NCBI GenBank assembly: GCA_003024985.2
Contig: PXIH01S0041512.1
Reading direction: 5' to 3' (one strand)
Origin: Euperipatoides rowelli
Taxonomy: Eukaryota > Onychophora > Udeonychophora > Euonychophora > Peripatopsidae
DNA: 11,363 bases
In this document: piece by piece, positions 1 to 9,188 of the stretch
Layout: the number at the start of each line of letters is the position of its first letter
How positions within the stretch are numbered: the first letter of the stretch is position 1
Translations under genes and position numbers: made by a program
The notes under the pieces: model-generated
Told to the model about the DNA's origin: nothing
Seen by the model: the letters and a program-made list of their open reading frames with translations, nothing else
Databases searched by the model: none

Positions 1-2790
1 ATTTACTTATATTGTGTTATTTCGATTATTACATAACTGTAAATCTGTTTACTGATTTGCATTATTTCAAATATTGAGTAGAGTAAAATAGTTATTGACT
101 AGTTAATATTAATCATGACTAAACAATATGTTTGTGCATTAGTATTACTGGAAGTCTATTTGCTAAGCATTATTGTTATTTCATCAACTAATTTTGTCTG
201 TATGATACAGGAGTTAACTGGCATTTTGTTTTATATTGTGTGCTTAACTTGAGTTGATTATTGTTAAGTATATTTTAACGATCTGGTTTTTTGACGACAA
301 AGTGGATATGTACAATTACTGAATCATAGAGAAAGATTGCATGGAGATAATAAGGATTAAATTGTACAACATTTAACATTAATGATGAAAAAAACAGCTC
401 AAAATGAAATAGGCTTAATTTACCAACAACTATGACGAAACAACTCAAATCAAGGTTTTGGATTACTTTTTAACTTTTTAATGAAAAGCATATGTGGAAT
501 AAAATATACTGTATAATAATTTTAGGCCATAAATCTTAACAATGAAACCTTTAGGATAAATTAAAAAAAATAATTTTCAGATTTATTAATAAAAATGAAT
601 TAGCGTATATGTGTAGTTTGATATAAAATGTATCCATCCTTATAATTAATTGTATCTACGCTATAATAAATTAAGCCTACGTTTACAAATAATATAAATG
701 CTTATAATAATTTATTATAAACCTTGGATTTTAGATGCAAATTAATTGAATCCTCCATGATATAAATTTATAAAGCATAACTATTTAAAGTGCCGATATT
801 CAGCTGGTACACACTGGCTCGACTGTACCGGTTAAATTATTTGAACAACTCCATACTAGTTGTTAAAATATTGAACTACTAAACAGTAAAAGTTGATTAA
901 TAGTATAATAGTAAATGTGGTAAAAGTAAAATTAGTATGAATATAATTTATATTTGTCTAAGAATGTCCAAAATCTGAGAAACATTCCTAATATTATCAG
1001 TTATGTCCATCACTTTTTGTACAACCAACTGATGATAGAGATCTAAGACATTAAGTGAACAAATAATTTCAATAAACCAACACACATGAACAAAGTTGCT
1101 GAATAAAAAGCACCGTTACTAAACAATATTATGATTCAATACAAGGCAATGTCAGTCTTTAATGTTTTAATCTTGTAAAGTTTTGAATACCACCAACAAG
1201 CAAATTATTAGAAAACTATGCGATTCTCAATAAATAATTTTTTAACATTATTTTTAGTTAAAGTTTTTAATGATATGACACTCCATTTTATTATTATTAA
1301 CTAAGTATTTGGCATGACCTCCAAATGAATTGATGTTCATGGTCATTTTGCTAGCATTGGTGACATTTTAAGATTAACAATTAGTTCTTCTCTTAGATCT
1401 TGCATTTAGGTTTTGTTACTTTTTTTTAATTAACCTTACAGCAAGCGCGCTGTCATTAATTTTACTACAAATTCAATTTTTTATAAAATGTGTCTATGTG
1501 TATAGTCTTGTGGGTTTATCTCTGCCTTCTATTCCTAAAACTAACTCCCCAATACAATATTGGTAGGTTTTTACCATGCACATAGCCTATTATATAATTA
1601 TTTTTTAGAATTATATGTAAAAAGACATCCAGACATAAATTTTACGACACGCGCACGCTGATGTTATAATATTGATTTTCAGGTAACGTAATACACATAT
1701 CATTTAGGAATAAACTTATATATTTTTAAAATCAAAATTTAATGCAGATTTCAAAATCAAAAGTAAAAAATTCTATCTCCCACAACAGAGAAATAGTAAA
1801 GGAAAATTTAAGATAAACTGGTTTTTTTTATTTACAGCTGACTTTTCGAAAAGAAATCATATAAAAAAAATCTGTTTGTTAGAATTTTCTTTTCTTTATA
1901 TATTAAAATTCCTGACAAAAAATACTATTTAAGTTTTTTTTCTATCTGTTATAGATTTTGAAATATTTAACAATGTATTATCGGGACATACAGAAATACA
2001 AGTGTAATGAATGCCGACATTTAGAACAATAATCATAAAATAAAATCTGTTGGTTGGAATTTTATTTTCTTTATATATTAAAATTCCTGACAACAAATAG
2101 AACAAAAAATACTATTTAATTTTTTTTCTATCTGTTATATATTTTGAAATATTTAAAATAATATATTATCTAGACATATCTTACCATATAAATACAAGTG
2201 TAACGAATGCGACATTTAGAAAAATAATCATAAAAAAAAATCTGTCTGTTGGAATTTTTTTTTCTTTATATATTAAAATTCTTGATAAAAAATATAACAT
2301 TAATATGTGTAATAATTTCATTATTACATATATTTAGAAACTTTTATACATAGGCTTCTATGAATCGTAAAAATTATGACACACGACCACTGATGTTAAA
2401 AATTTGTGTGTGTCCGCTCAAAGGTTAAGGACATTTCAATATCTAGGGTAAAGCATGTGAGCATTCACTAGTTGAAAGTTTGATAAATAAATTATTAGAA
2501 TGGTTTGTGCTACAATTTATATCACTTGGTAAGCAGTTTAAAATGTATAATTTTGTTTAATTTTATAACAAAAAGGAAATTTCTTGTATGTACATTCCTT
2601 ATGCGTGTTAATTTTTTTATATTTATATTGATATTTTGTAGTCAATTTATATTACGTACCGGTTGTTCAAAATTTTCAATATCACCACTGTATATTATAT
2701 AATTTTATATATTGTATATACACCTAATACAGTATAAACATATATCGTAAAATATATTTTAAAAATTACATAAAAAAATCAATCTCTTAC
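1..2790 (-). other. unc-13 intron downstream of the last visible exon (incomplete)
   Basis: No exon, RNA gene or known element could be supported in this stretch. It is very AT-rich with many stops in all frames. It contains one clear tandem repeat (1855-2299) and a few short GC-containing islands near 1440, 1645 and 2375 that look related to each other. The next expected coding motif (Asp-Ala-Trp-Lys with following Tyr-Tyr) was looked for on the minus strand and not found, so the intron continues past base 1. Confidence 0.8.
1855..2299. repeat. tandem repeat, about 176-195 bp unit, two and a half copies
   Basis: Three starts of the same sequence are seen, each beginning AATCATA, followed by an A-rich run, TCTGT, and then TTTCTTTATATATTAAAATTC. 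Copy 1 is 1855-2030, copy 2 is 2031-2225 and copy 3 is partial, from 2226 to about 2299. Copies 1 and 2 also share a later block (CTATCTGTTATA, TTTTGAAATATTTAA, ATACAAGTGTAA, GCGACATTTAGAA with small changes). Copy 2 is longer because of two small insertions. Divergence is moderate, so the duplication is not recent. It resembles a short satellite or a tandemly repeated part of a mobile element. Confidence 0.85.
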
Positions 2791-2853
2791 CCCTCTTGCA
2801 TCGGGTAACTTAACTTCTCCCCCAGCTTGCTCACAGAGATAGTGAAATAAATT
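2791..2853 (-). CDS. unc-13: unc-13 exon: entry to MUN region
   Basis: This 63-nt exon has phase 0 on both sides. Its acceptor CAG follows a run of 15 T (minus strand), and its donor is GTAAGA (2790-2785). The 21 residues begin NLFHYLCEQ and end VKLPDARG. The family usually continues with a Gly/Asp-Asp-Ala-Trp-Lys motif in the next exon, which is not in the window. NLFHYL matches invertebrate Unc-13 and differs slightly from the vertebrate form. The Ala-Gly-Gly-Glu stretch lies in the most variable part of this segment. The exact donor is well supported because it gives the expected Gly as last residue and a strong consensus. Confidence 0.92.
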
Positions 2854-2934
2854 CTGAAAAAAAAAAAAAAATAGAATATAACATATAAAAAATTGTTCAA
2901 GCATTATTTCAAAATATTTATTTAGCTTGCTTAC
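2854..2934 (-). other. unc-13 intron, 81 nt, with T15 pyrimidine tract
   Basis: This is the only compact intron seen here; the other complete ones are 740, 1778 and 4232 bases. It starts GTAAGC and ends TTCAG. An uninterrupted run of 15 T (A on the + strand, 2857-2871) serves as the polypyrimidine tract directly before the acceptor. Nothing else is visible in it. Confidence 0.9.
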
Positions 2935-3050
2935 TTCATGTAGGCAGGTGTATTGCACATGATATGGAGCGACTTTTTCTTCTCCTTTAATTTCTACACT
3001 AATGTGTAGTCGAATAGCACCAGAGACTGCAGACTTGTCCGTCCGTTTCT
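2935..3050 (-). CDS. unc-13: unc-13 exon: last C2B strand and linker to MUN
   Basis: This 116-nt exon begins after acceptor TTTACAG and ends at donor GTAAGC (2934-2929), exactly in phase 0. With the preceding G it starts [18 protein letters not shown], the closing strand of the C2B domain. It then runs [21 protein letters not shown] into the stretch that leads to the MUN domain. Thirty-eight full codons follow the split Glu codon. The sequence is strongly conserved across animals, which makes the call secure. The open frame continuing past the exon end to 2854 is only the short intron being read through. Confidence 0.96.
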
Positions 3051-4828
3051 CTGTAAACAAATTAAATTTAAGTTAACATTATTTCATTTTCAAATAAACA
3101 TTAATTACTAGATTATGTTGATCAATTTAATTGCCAGCTTTATTATAATTACTTTCATTTAATTATTATGAAATAATAATTATTTATACTTTCTTTTGAT
3201 TTAATGAAAATTTCTAATAATTGGACATCTTTTCATATATCACATACGTGTAATTCAAAATAGTTTATTTTTGTCTATAGTAAACTGGGCGTATACTTTT
3301 AATAATTTTCATGACAATTAGACAAGAGCCTACTAGCCGACCCTGTTAATGTCATTTGCAACAACAGTGCTTGAGTGACTAAATTGGATATTAGTTTTTC
3401 TTATATTTACAGTCCTACTTTCACCCTAACCCTGAACCTAAACCCATACTACATATTAAACCCATATACTCCAACAATATGATAATCAAGAGGTGCAATA
3501 AGCCTTTTTTTTATCATGTTTGTTAATTTTGACACAATTTCTGTCAACTCAACCTGTTAACCATCAAATTTCAGGAAACATTCACAGTTATTGGAAAAAC
3601 CACTAACAGTGTCGGCAAATAGGTCAAATGTCAAATAGGTACCAATTTACATTAGGTATATTTAATAGGTAGCTATTTGTATTAGTGATATTTAAATAGG
3701 TACTGTAGTAATTTGCCTTAGGTATGTTTAAATAGACGGCCACTTGTATTAGTTGTATGTTTAAATTTGCATATATTATATTTCTTGATGTCCTGATTCA
3801 AGATTCTTTCAGGAGTAATTCCTGAGGAAGTTCAGAAAATATTATTAATGAATCTTCTAACACATTTGAAACATAATTTAAATTCCTCCAACTTGGCTAA
3901 AATATTTTGAGCATTATAATTCTGTGATTTTCATGATTTTGGAGCCATTCAATCATAAAAAACAAAAGAAAAAAACAAAAGATTACCTTGTCAACAAAAT
4001 TATTATTATTCCTTCACTTAGAATACAATATATAATATTAACCATGCCCAAGCCATCTTTAAATACTCATTTCTGAAGACTTGTAGTTCCAGATTTCAAA
4101 ATGTCACTAGTTAAAACAACAACAAAAGAATATTTAAAAAAATGTTGTAAAAGATTAAGGAGAATGATTCTCTAGTATCCAATATGGTGGTGTAATTACA
4201 TAATTCTGTTTCGATACTTTTTTTGTTGAAAAATTTGGATGTCCAAAAAAATAATATAAATTCACTAAAATAATTTATGTTAATAATGTTACTAATATTG
4301 TAGCCAAGCTGGAAGATGGTTGGTTAAAATTTTAAATGTTTTGGTTGAATCGTTACTATTTACAAATCCAAATTAAATAAAGCAAAATGTTACTAATTTC
4401 CCCAAAAATATGATGCCATATTTATATCCCTTCTTTTTTTTTTTGTTGGTAAAAGCTTAAAAATTTGTAATCACAAATTTGAAGCAAACTATTACTCTAA
4501 AAAATTTTAAATGCTGAAACTTTTGCTCCCTCCAATAGGCCCATTTCTCCACACACAGATAGATACAATTTTGAAAATTGCTTTGATGTCCAGGCTCTCC
4601 GACCCTAATTTAAAATTTAATCTAGTGCTCATAGTCCTAGTTTTAGTTTTACACCAAATTCATACCAAATTCTATCATTTAGTTATATAAAAACAATAAA
4701 AGACAATGAATAAAAAAATTCAATAGAAGGAATGTCAAAAAAAAAAGTCCTAATTAAAAACAATTACTTTGTATTCAAAATTATCACTATATCAAAATAA
4801 CTACTACTAAAATAAGATATTTATTTAC
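3051..4828 (-). other. unc-13 intron, 1778 nt
   Basis: Donor GTAAAT and acceptor TTTACAG define the borders. Apart from a short tandem repeat (3634-3763) I see no exon or RNA gene. A patch at 3422-3446 looks like degenerate CCCTAA units but is too short to call. A small perfect hairpin (8-bp arms, 4-nt loop) lies at 4461-4480. The rest is AT-rich with no recognisable structure. Confidence 0.85.
3634..3763. repeat. degenerate tandem repeat, 30-36 bp unit, four copies
   Basis: The units start at 3634, 3664, 3695 and 3731. Each begins AATAGGT (AATAGAC in the last), has a central ATTTGYATTAG-like part and ends in GTATATTTA or GTATGTTTA. An extra AATAGGT at 3618 suggests a decayed fifth copy. It looks like an old minisatellite. 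Confidence 0.7.
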
Positions 4829-4956
4829 CTAAGTTGTACCAGACATCCATTTCTCCGCTTAGCGTCCGCACTTCGATAATGGTTTGACCCAGAAAATCAT
4901 CGGACTCTCGAGTGAGTTTTTGCCGTAGTTTGGACTTGAGATCATTATCCTCATCC
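4829..4956 (-). CDS. unc-13: unc-13 exon: end of C2B domain, calcium loop 3
   Basis: This 128-nt exon starts after acceptor TTTCAG and ends before donor GTAAAT (4828-4823). The first base completes Trp of R-V-W. Then come DEDNDLKSK, an insert-like basic/helical segment ([11 protein letters not shown]), then [14 protein letters not shown] and EMDVWYNL. The first, third and fifth residues are Asp, the loop-3 calcium ligands of the C2B domain, so together with loop 1 all five expected acidic ligands are present. FLGQ and the W-Y-x-L ending are general C2-domain hallmarks. The run is, as far as I recall, close to identical to fly and nematode Unc-13. The last base, G, joins AG of the next exon to make Glu. 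Confidence 0.96.
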
Positions 4957-6524
4957 CTGAAATAAATAAATATTTATTGTTAAATATTTGTGTCGAGGGT
5001 TTTATTTGAAAATATTCATAAACATTTATCGTTGTATATTATCAGAAAGATTTAGTATTCCTTTAAGTATTCTGTGCAAATGTGCTTGATCGTACTTTTT
5101 AAATGTAATAATGACAAATCATATAAGACTTTTATTTAACTTATTGATTATAAAACATTTTGTAATAATAAATGTTGTCTAAAACTGAATGATCTTTGAG
5201 TACAAGATAATTTCAGAGCATGGGGAGAGAAGAAACGTCTATCACTTAATTTAAAATGTTAATGTGTACAACTATGCAAAGTGATTATTTTTGGGTTTGC
5301 TATAAGCATCAGCTTAAGACTTTAGTCATTCAATAGTAAAATATTTAAATGACTATGAGTGGATTATCTGCTTATGAAAAAATAGTTAACTCATTCATAA
5401 CATCACCAAATTCACTGAAAAGTAAACTAGTTCTATTTTGAGAAATGGTAAAAAAAAAAAAAAAGCTAAGTAAAAAGCAAATGAAATGCCATAGCTTCTG
5501 TATGATCAAATTATTATAAGAATTCAATTTATCAATTCTCTTCATTTTATCTTTGTGATAAAAAAAACCTTCCATATAAGAAAACAATATTTTATAAAGA
5601 TGAGAACAGATATTAATAATATGCTGATGGTTTAACATAATATTTCATATAAAGTAAAAGATGTTGCCAATGTATGAGAAAAATAAAAAAAAGTCATGTT
5701 TGATTAGCGCTCGGACACTAATCAATTGGCATATATTTATTACATAAGTGATTAATGTAAAGATCTGATTAAATGTAACAACCCACTTATTTAGCTAAAT
5801 TGAATCTAAGTTAAACTTTAATTAGGGATATTCAAGCTTATTTAGATTTTTTTAAATCTCTACCAGCAGACTACGGAGAAATCATGTTCAATAATTTTTG
5901 TCACTTTTCATGGGACATGCTATTATTGTGTTTCATTTATTCCATACATGTATTTAAATAGTAGATGTTATTCACCCATTATTATTTTATGAAGCATTCT
6001 TAAAATGAACAAATTACTGAGGTTTTTTTTTGTATTTTATTTGTGTGTGTTTTTCCAAACTTAGCCTATATCTTATGACAATTCTAAAGACAGCAAATTT
6101 ACCCACATTTTTGAACAGAAAAATTAAAAAGTAGCCCATGGTTAGGAGTATTAATGGCTAATTAATATAAGTTGATAACTATTATCACATTTAAAAATTA
6201 AAATATGTCCGAAATATTTCTTAATTTAAACAGCTCAAAACTATAAAATTAATTTAGTTTTTCTTACATATTCGCAATAAACTCTCTAGGTTTTGGGGAA
6301 TATATCATTATAGCAAATGTCAAGGGAAACTGGAAAAGCAATCCAAATTCTTTCCAGTACAACTAAGTAATTAATACTAAGAATAATTTATGAGAAACTA
6401 ATTTTCAGGCTGTGGTCACTAAAAACATTTAAATGGCTGAAATGGCAAGAACTGAGAAAATTGTATTATTATATAATGATCTGGCAAATCATTAACAGCT
6501 TTCAGCCTAGATATCTATATAGAC

Positions 6525-6852
6525 TAGGGTTACATTTACCCATATATAAGGGATTGTCCCATTTTTTTAAGCTATCAATCCCATTGAGTGTTAGGGAAAT
6601 TATATTTTACGTCCAGTCGAAAAACTAAAATACACGCAAAATTCTTAAAGTAGTTATCGATGAATAAAGATGTTTAAATAAACGTTTGATGAGCAAAAAA
6701 AAAAGCTTAATAAATCAAAATAAATGTTTAGGAAAATAAAAGCTTATCAAAATATTAGAACTTATAAAATAAATAAATGTTCGATAAATAAATAAATGTT
6801 CGATCAGCCAAAAAATAAACTATATTGTGAATATAGAAATATTGCAACCCTA
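6525..6852. mobile_element. possible hAT-like non-autonomous element, 328 bp
   Basis: The left end reads TAGGGTTACA (6525-6534) and the right end read in reverse is TAGGGTTGCA (6852-6843), nine of ten matching. Ends of the form YAGGGTTG are typical of hAT-superfamily elements, which make 8-bp target duplications. The flanks here, ATATAGAC (6517-6524) and ATATATAT (6853-6860), match at six of eight positions, which fits a decayed duplication but is weak in AT-rich DNA. The interior has GGGATTGTCCCA near the left end and no transposase reading frame. The short repeat cluster at 6674-6815 lies inside it. Confidence 0.5.
6767..6804. repeat. perfect 19-bp tandem duplication
   Basis: The 19-bp unit AAATAAATAAATGTTCGAT occurs twice head to tail (6767-6785 and 6786-6804). 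Decayed relatives of its core (AATAAACGTTTGATGAGC near 6677, AATAAATGTTT near 6719) lie just upstream. The region 6674-6815 therefore looks like an eroding small tandem array. Confidence 0.7.
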
Positions 6853-7202
6853 ATATATATGGATTTATTTTATGCCAGAAAAAGAAAAGGGCAATAAAAG
6901 ACTTGTGGAATGAAAAGGATTATTAGTTTTATCAATAAAAAAACAAAACGGAATGTGTACTAATTTTTTTTTTCAAAAAATAAAAGTCCTATATTATAAG
7001 GAAACAATTTCCTGTAGACTTATCACAATGTGAATTATTTTTAAAAAAATATTGTTAAAATTTTTACACTAATTTAACAAACAACTTATAATTTTATATA
7101 CTTTAATATTAGACTTTTTTATATATACATTTTTAAATAATGAAGAGCAATGATTTATATCAATGAATAGTAGGCTTCTTATTAATGATAATTAAACATA
7201 AC

Positions 7203-7335
7203 ATTGTGTGGAGGAGGACAGGGTAGTTACAGCATGTATAATATTGAAATAACATAGTATAATATATGCAATTGATTACGTATAGACTCTGACTTATGTA
7301 TATATTTGGTATACAATACCCTGTTACCACACAAT
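7203..7335. repeat. inverted-repeat unit, 133 bp
   Basis: The left arm is ATTGTGTGG, a 6-nt spacer, then ACAGGGTA (7203-7225). The right arm, read in reverse from 7335 to 7317, is ATTGTGTGG, a 2-nt spacer, then ACAGGGTA. That is 17 paired positions with an internal loop. The arms are more GC-rich than the surroundings. The interior is AT-rich and noncoding. It may be a small foldback transposon remnant. A further 7-bp hairpin (TTACCAC 7324-7330, GTGGTAA 7342-7348) overlaps the right end. Confidence 0.6.
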
Positions 7336-7441
7336 CAAGTAGTGGTAAAATAATTCACCAATAATATTTATGATACTAGGTATATTTCCTAATCACTAGA
7401 AAAGTAGGAATCAATAATAATCGAGGCGGTAAGAAGAATAG

Positions 7442-7649
7442 TGGTATAAGTGACATTTTACAAAATGATCAGGAGAACATTTTAAACTTTCTCATTCCAA
7501 TACTTCAGGTTTAAGCAGTAAAAGTTTGGGATCATATATTGGTAGCTTCTGTTTGACCAATACATATACCTTTTTTTCCTGAGCCAATAACCATTTAAAT
7601 AATGCATTTCAAAAGTTATCTCATTTTTGCTAAAATGTCACTTATACCA
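7442..7649. mobile_element. foldback (MITE-like) element, 208 bp, 19-bp perfect inverted ends
   Basis: TGGTATAAGTGACATTTTA at 7442-7460 is repeated exactly in reverse complement at 7631-7649. Inside it, further pairs are nested in the right order: an AAAATGA-like stretch next to each arm, TCAGG 7505-7509 with CCTGA 7578-7582, and TATTGGT 7537-7543 with ACCAATA 7556-7562. The whole unit can therefore fold into one long imperfect hairpin. There is no coding frame. I could not find a convincing target-site duplication, so the outer border and superfamily are open. Confidence 0.7.
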
Positions 7650-7982
7650 GTTTTCCTAAGACTCAACACTTCAAATGTCCTAATATATCATGACATTGCT
7701 CTAGCCTATATGCTGTATATTCTATGTAAATTCAGATCTATAAATTTACCTAAAGTTGCATAACTATAACACCAAAGATATGATAACTTCCCTAGGCTAT
7801 ATCTTAAAAAATATAAATCACTTGATCTTTTTAACTTACAGTATATAAGGGAATGAAAAATAAGATAAGCTGTTAAGTATAATTATCCTTATGTCAATTA
7901 GCATAACCAGCTAATAATAAAAAAATTCTGACTATATGCTTTAGATTAGATCTGTATAATTCAACAATTCTTATTAATGAAT

Positions 7983-8064
7983 GTTAACTACTCAGAGTAT
8001 AGAATGCAGTAAATAATAAATTTAACCATTTATTATTTACTGCATTCTGCTCTGAGTAGTTAAC
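7983..8064. repeat. near-perfect 82-nt hairpin
   Basis: The left arm (7983-8020) and right arm (8029-8064) pair as 15 bp (GTTAACTACTCAGAG), an asymmetric internal loop (TAT opposite G), then 20 bp (AGAATGCAGTAAATAATAAA) closed by an 8-nt loop. There are no mismatches within the two stems. The shape and size resemble a small-RNA precursor or the tip of a young foldback element. It could be read from either strand. A function is not shown by sequence alone. Confidence 0.9.
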
Positions 8065-8640
8065 TCACCAAACCCCAAAACTCTAATCTCATTGATCACT
8101 AACTAGTCCTAATATTTTACTCCAATGCCTGTCTTAGTGACAAGTGTGGGCAAGAAAAATAAATAAATTCCTAAGTTAGTGTCTGATTTGTACAACATGC
8201 AGAAGTTGTTTAAGACTATTTACTGTATATGGTAAAGTTTAACATGTTTTAAATATTATTTCTAGTTATCTAAATACTGTCTTTTAAAACAAGATATACA
8301 TAATGTTAAAATTTCTACAGAAATGAATTAGGCTACACTAAATAATTTTAACCCTTAATTCATATCCTAGTATAAGTTATATTTTAAGTGAACTACAATA
8401 TTTATTCCACTAGCTATCTTAAATAATGTGGATAAAATTTACTATTTGATTTTATTTAACATATTTTACTGGCAGAAAGATCCAATTTAAATATAAAAAC
8501 GAAATATATATTTTATGTAATCTGAAAAATAAGGAAAAAAAGTCTATCAACGGATATCATATGGTCAGATAGTATCACTGATAAAGAAATTCTTATTATA
8601 AATAAAAGTTTAGTGATTGGTATGTATTATATTTTTAGTG

Positions 8641-9020
8641 CTTCAGAGTGTGTAAACTATAATACCATAGAATGCCACCAAAGAGTGCCCCCCCCCCCCA
8701 AATAAGAGTGTTGTCCATATTTCTTGGCCAAATTCAGCAACAGTGCACTATTGTCGAACAAGTGTGCCGTCAACACACTTAAACTTTTTGATCACACTGA
8801 AAGAAATCCAAACTGTGCCATGCAACAACGCCCCCTAGTTTTCACCTTATTTAAGCTCCAGGAGATTGTTTTCATGTAACCCAAATAAGTGTGCCTTTTG
8901 TAAAAGAGTCATTTAAAGAATGCTCATCCTAGTCAAACAAAAGCACCAGGGTAGTTTTCAGTCTATTGTGGTAAATCAAAAGTTCATTAGCATGGCGCCG
9001 AACAAGGGTGCCACCCTCTT
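8641..9020. repeat. GC-rich island with four copies of a 15-bp motif
   Basis: This block is visibly richer in G and C than its surroundings. It carries the motif YCRAAYAAGNGTGYY four times in the same direction: 8698-8712, 8754-8768, 8881-8895 and 8998-9012. Spacing between starts is 56, 127 and 117 bases. A run of 12 C (8688-8699) lies before the first copy, and a 7-bp hairpin (8760-8766 with 8774-8780) follows the second. All frames contain stops and no protein family is recognised. It is probably the remains of an inserted repeat family, but it could be a conserved noncoding element. Confidence 0.6.
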
Positions 9021-9111
9021 TCACCCCTAATGAATGATAAGTTTGCATGTATACATGTTCAGTATTCTAGGGTAATAATCTAACAAGTAGTTAATATTTT
9101 ATTATCTACAC

Positions 9112-9139
9112 TTATCTAGTCAACGTTTTGACTAGATAA
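9112..9139. repeat. perfect 12-bp hairpin near the 5' splice site of the 42-nt exon
   Basis: TTATCTAGTCAA (9112-9123) and TTGACTAGATAA (9128-9139) are exact reverse complements around the loop CGTT. In the unc-13 transcript the hairpin lies 50 to 77 nt after the donor of the 42-nt exon. A third partial copy of TTATCTAG follows at 9143. Confidence 0.85.
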
Positions 9140-9188
9140 AATTTATCTAGGTTACAAACTAATGCTTAAAATATGTGCTTAAACTTAC

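Larger units (their letters stand above)
4957..9188 (-). other. unc-13 intron, 4232 nt, rich in foldback elements
   Basis: This intron splits the C2B domain immediately before the loop-3 aspartates. Its donor is GTAAGT and its acceptor TTTCAG. The part from 4957 to about 6500 shows nothing beyond AT-rich sequence and a small 8-bp hairpin (5700-5725). From 6525 to the donor it holds a run of inverted-repeat structures, listed separately. No coding sequence of a transposase or reverse transcriptase was recognised, so any mobile elements are non-autonomous. Confidence 0.85.

Noticed and set aside
844-864. 7-bp hairpin AACAACT/AGTTGTT, and a TTGATTAG hairpin at 5700-5725
   Set aside because: Short stems. 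Many such are expected in 11 kb of biased composition.
2505-2702. Open frame of 65 codons on the + strand
   Set aside because: Composed of AT-rich hydrophobic codons with no motif, lying in an intron on the opposite strand of unc-13. It fits a chance frame.
3160-3182. TAATTATTAT palindrome with 3-nt spacer, and the similar TTATAATAA palindrome at 702-720
   Set aside because: Made only of A and T in very AT-rich DNA, so expected by chance.
3422-3446. Telomere-like CCCTAACCCTGAACCTAAACCC patch
   Set aside because: Only about four imperfect units. Too short and degenerate to call an interstitial telomere repeat.
4461-4480. 8-bp hairpin AAATTTGT/ACAAATTT
   Set aside because: Short, AT-only apart from one pair, and without context.
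5372-5638. Open frame of 88 codons on the minus strand
   Set aside because: No family resemblance, homopolymer-derived Phe and Lys runs, and located inside the 4.2-kb intron. It does not fit the Unc-13 sequence between the two flanking exons.
8992-9030. Small frame starting ATGGCGCCG in the GC-rich block
   Set aside because: Ends after 12 codons and shows no splice context. It looks like part of the repeat.
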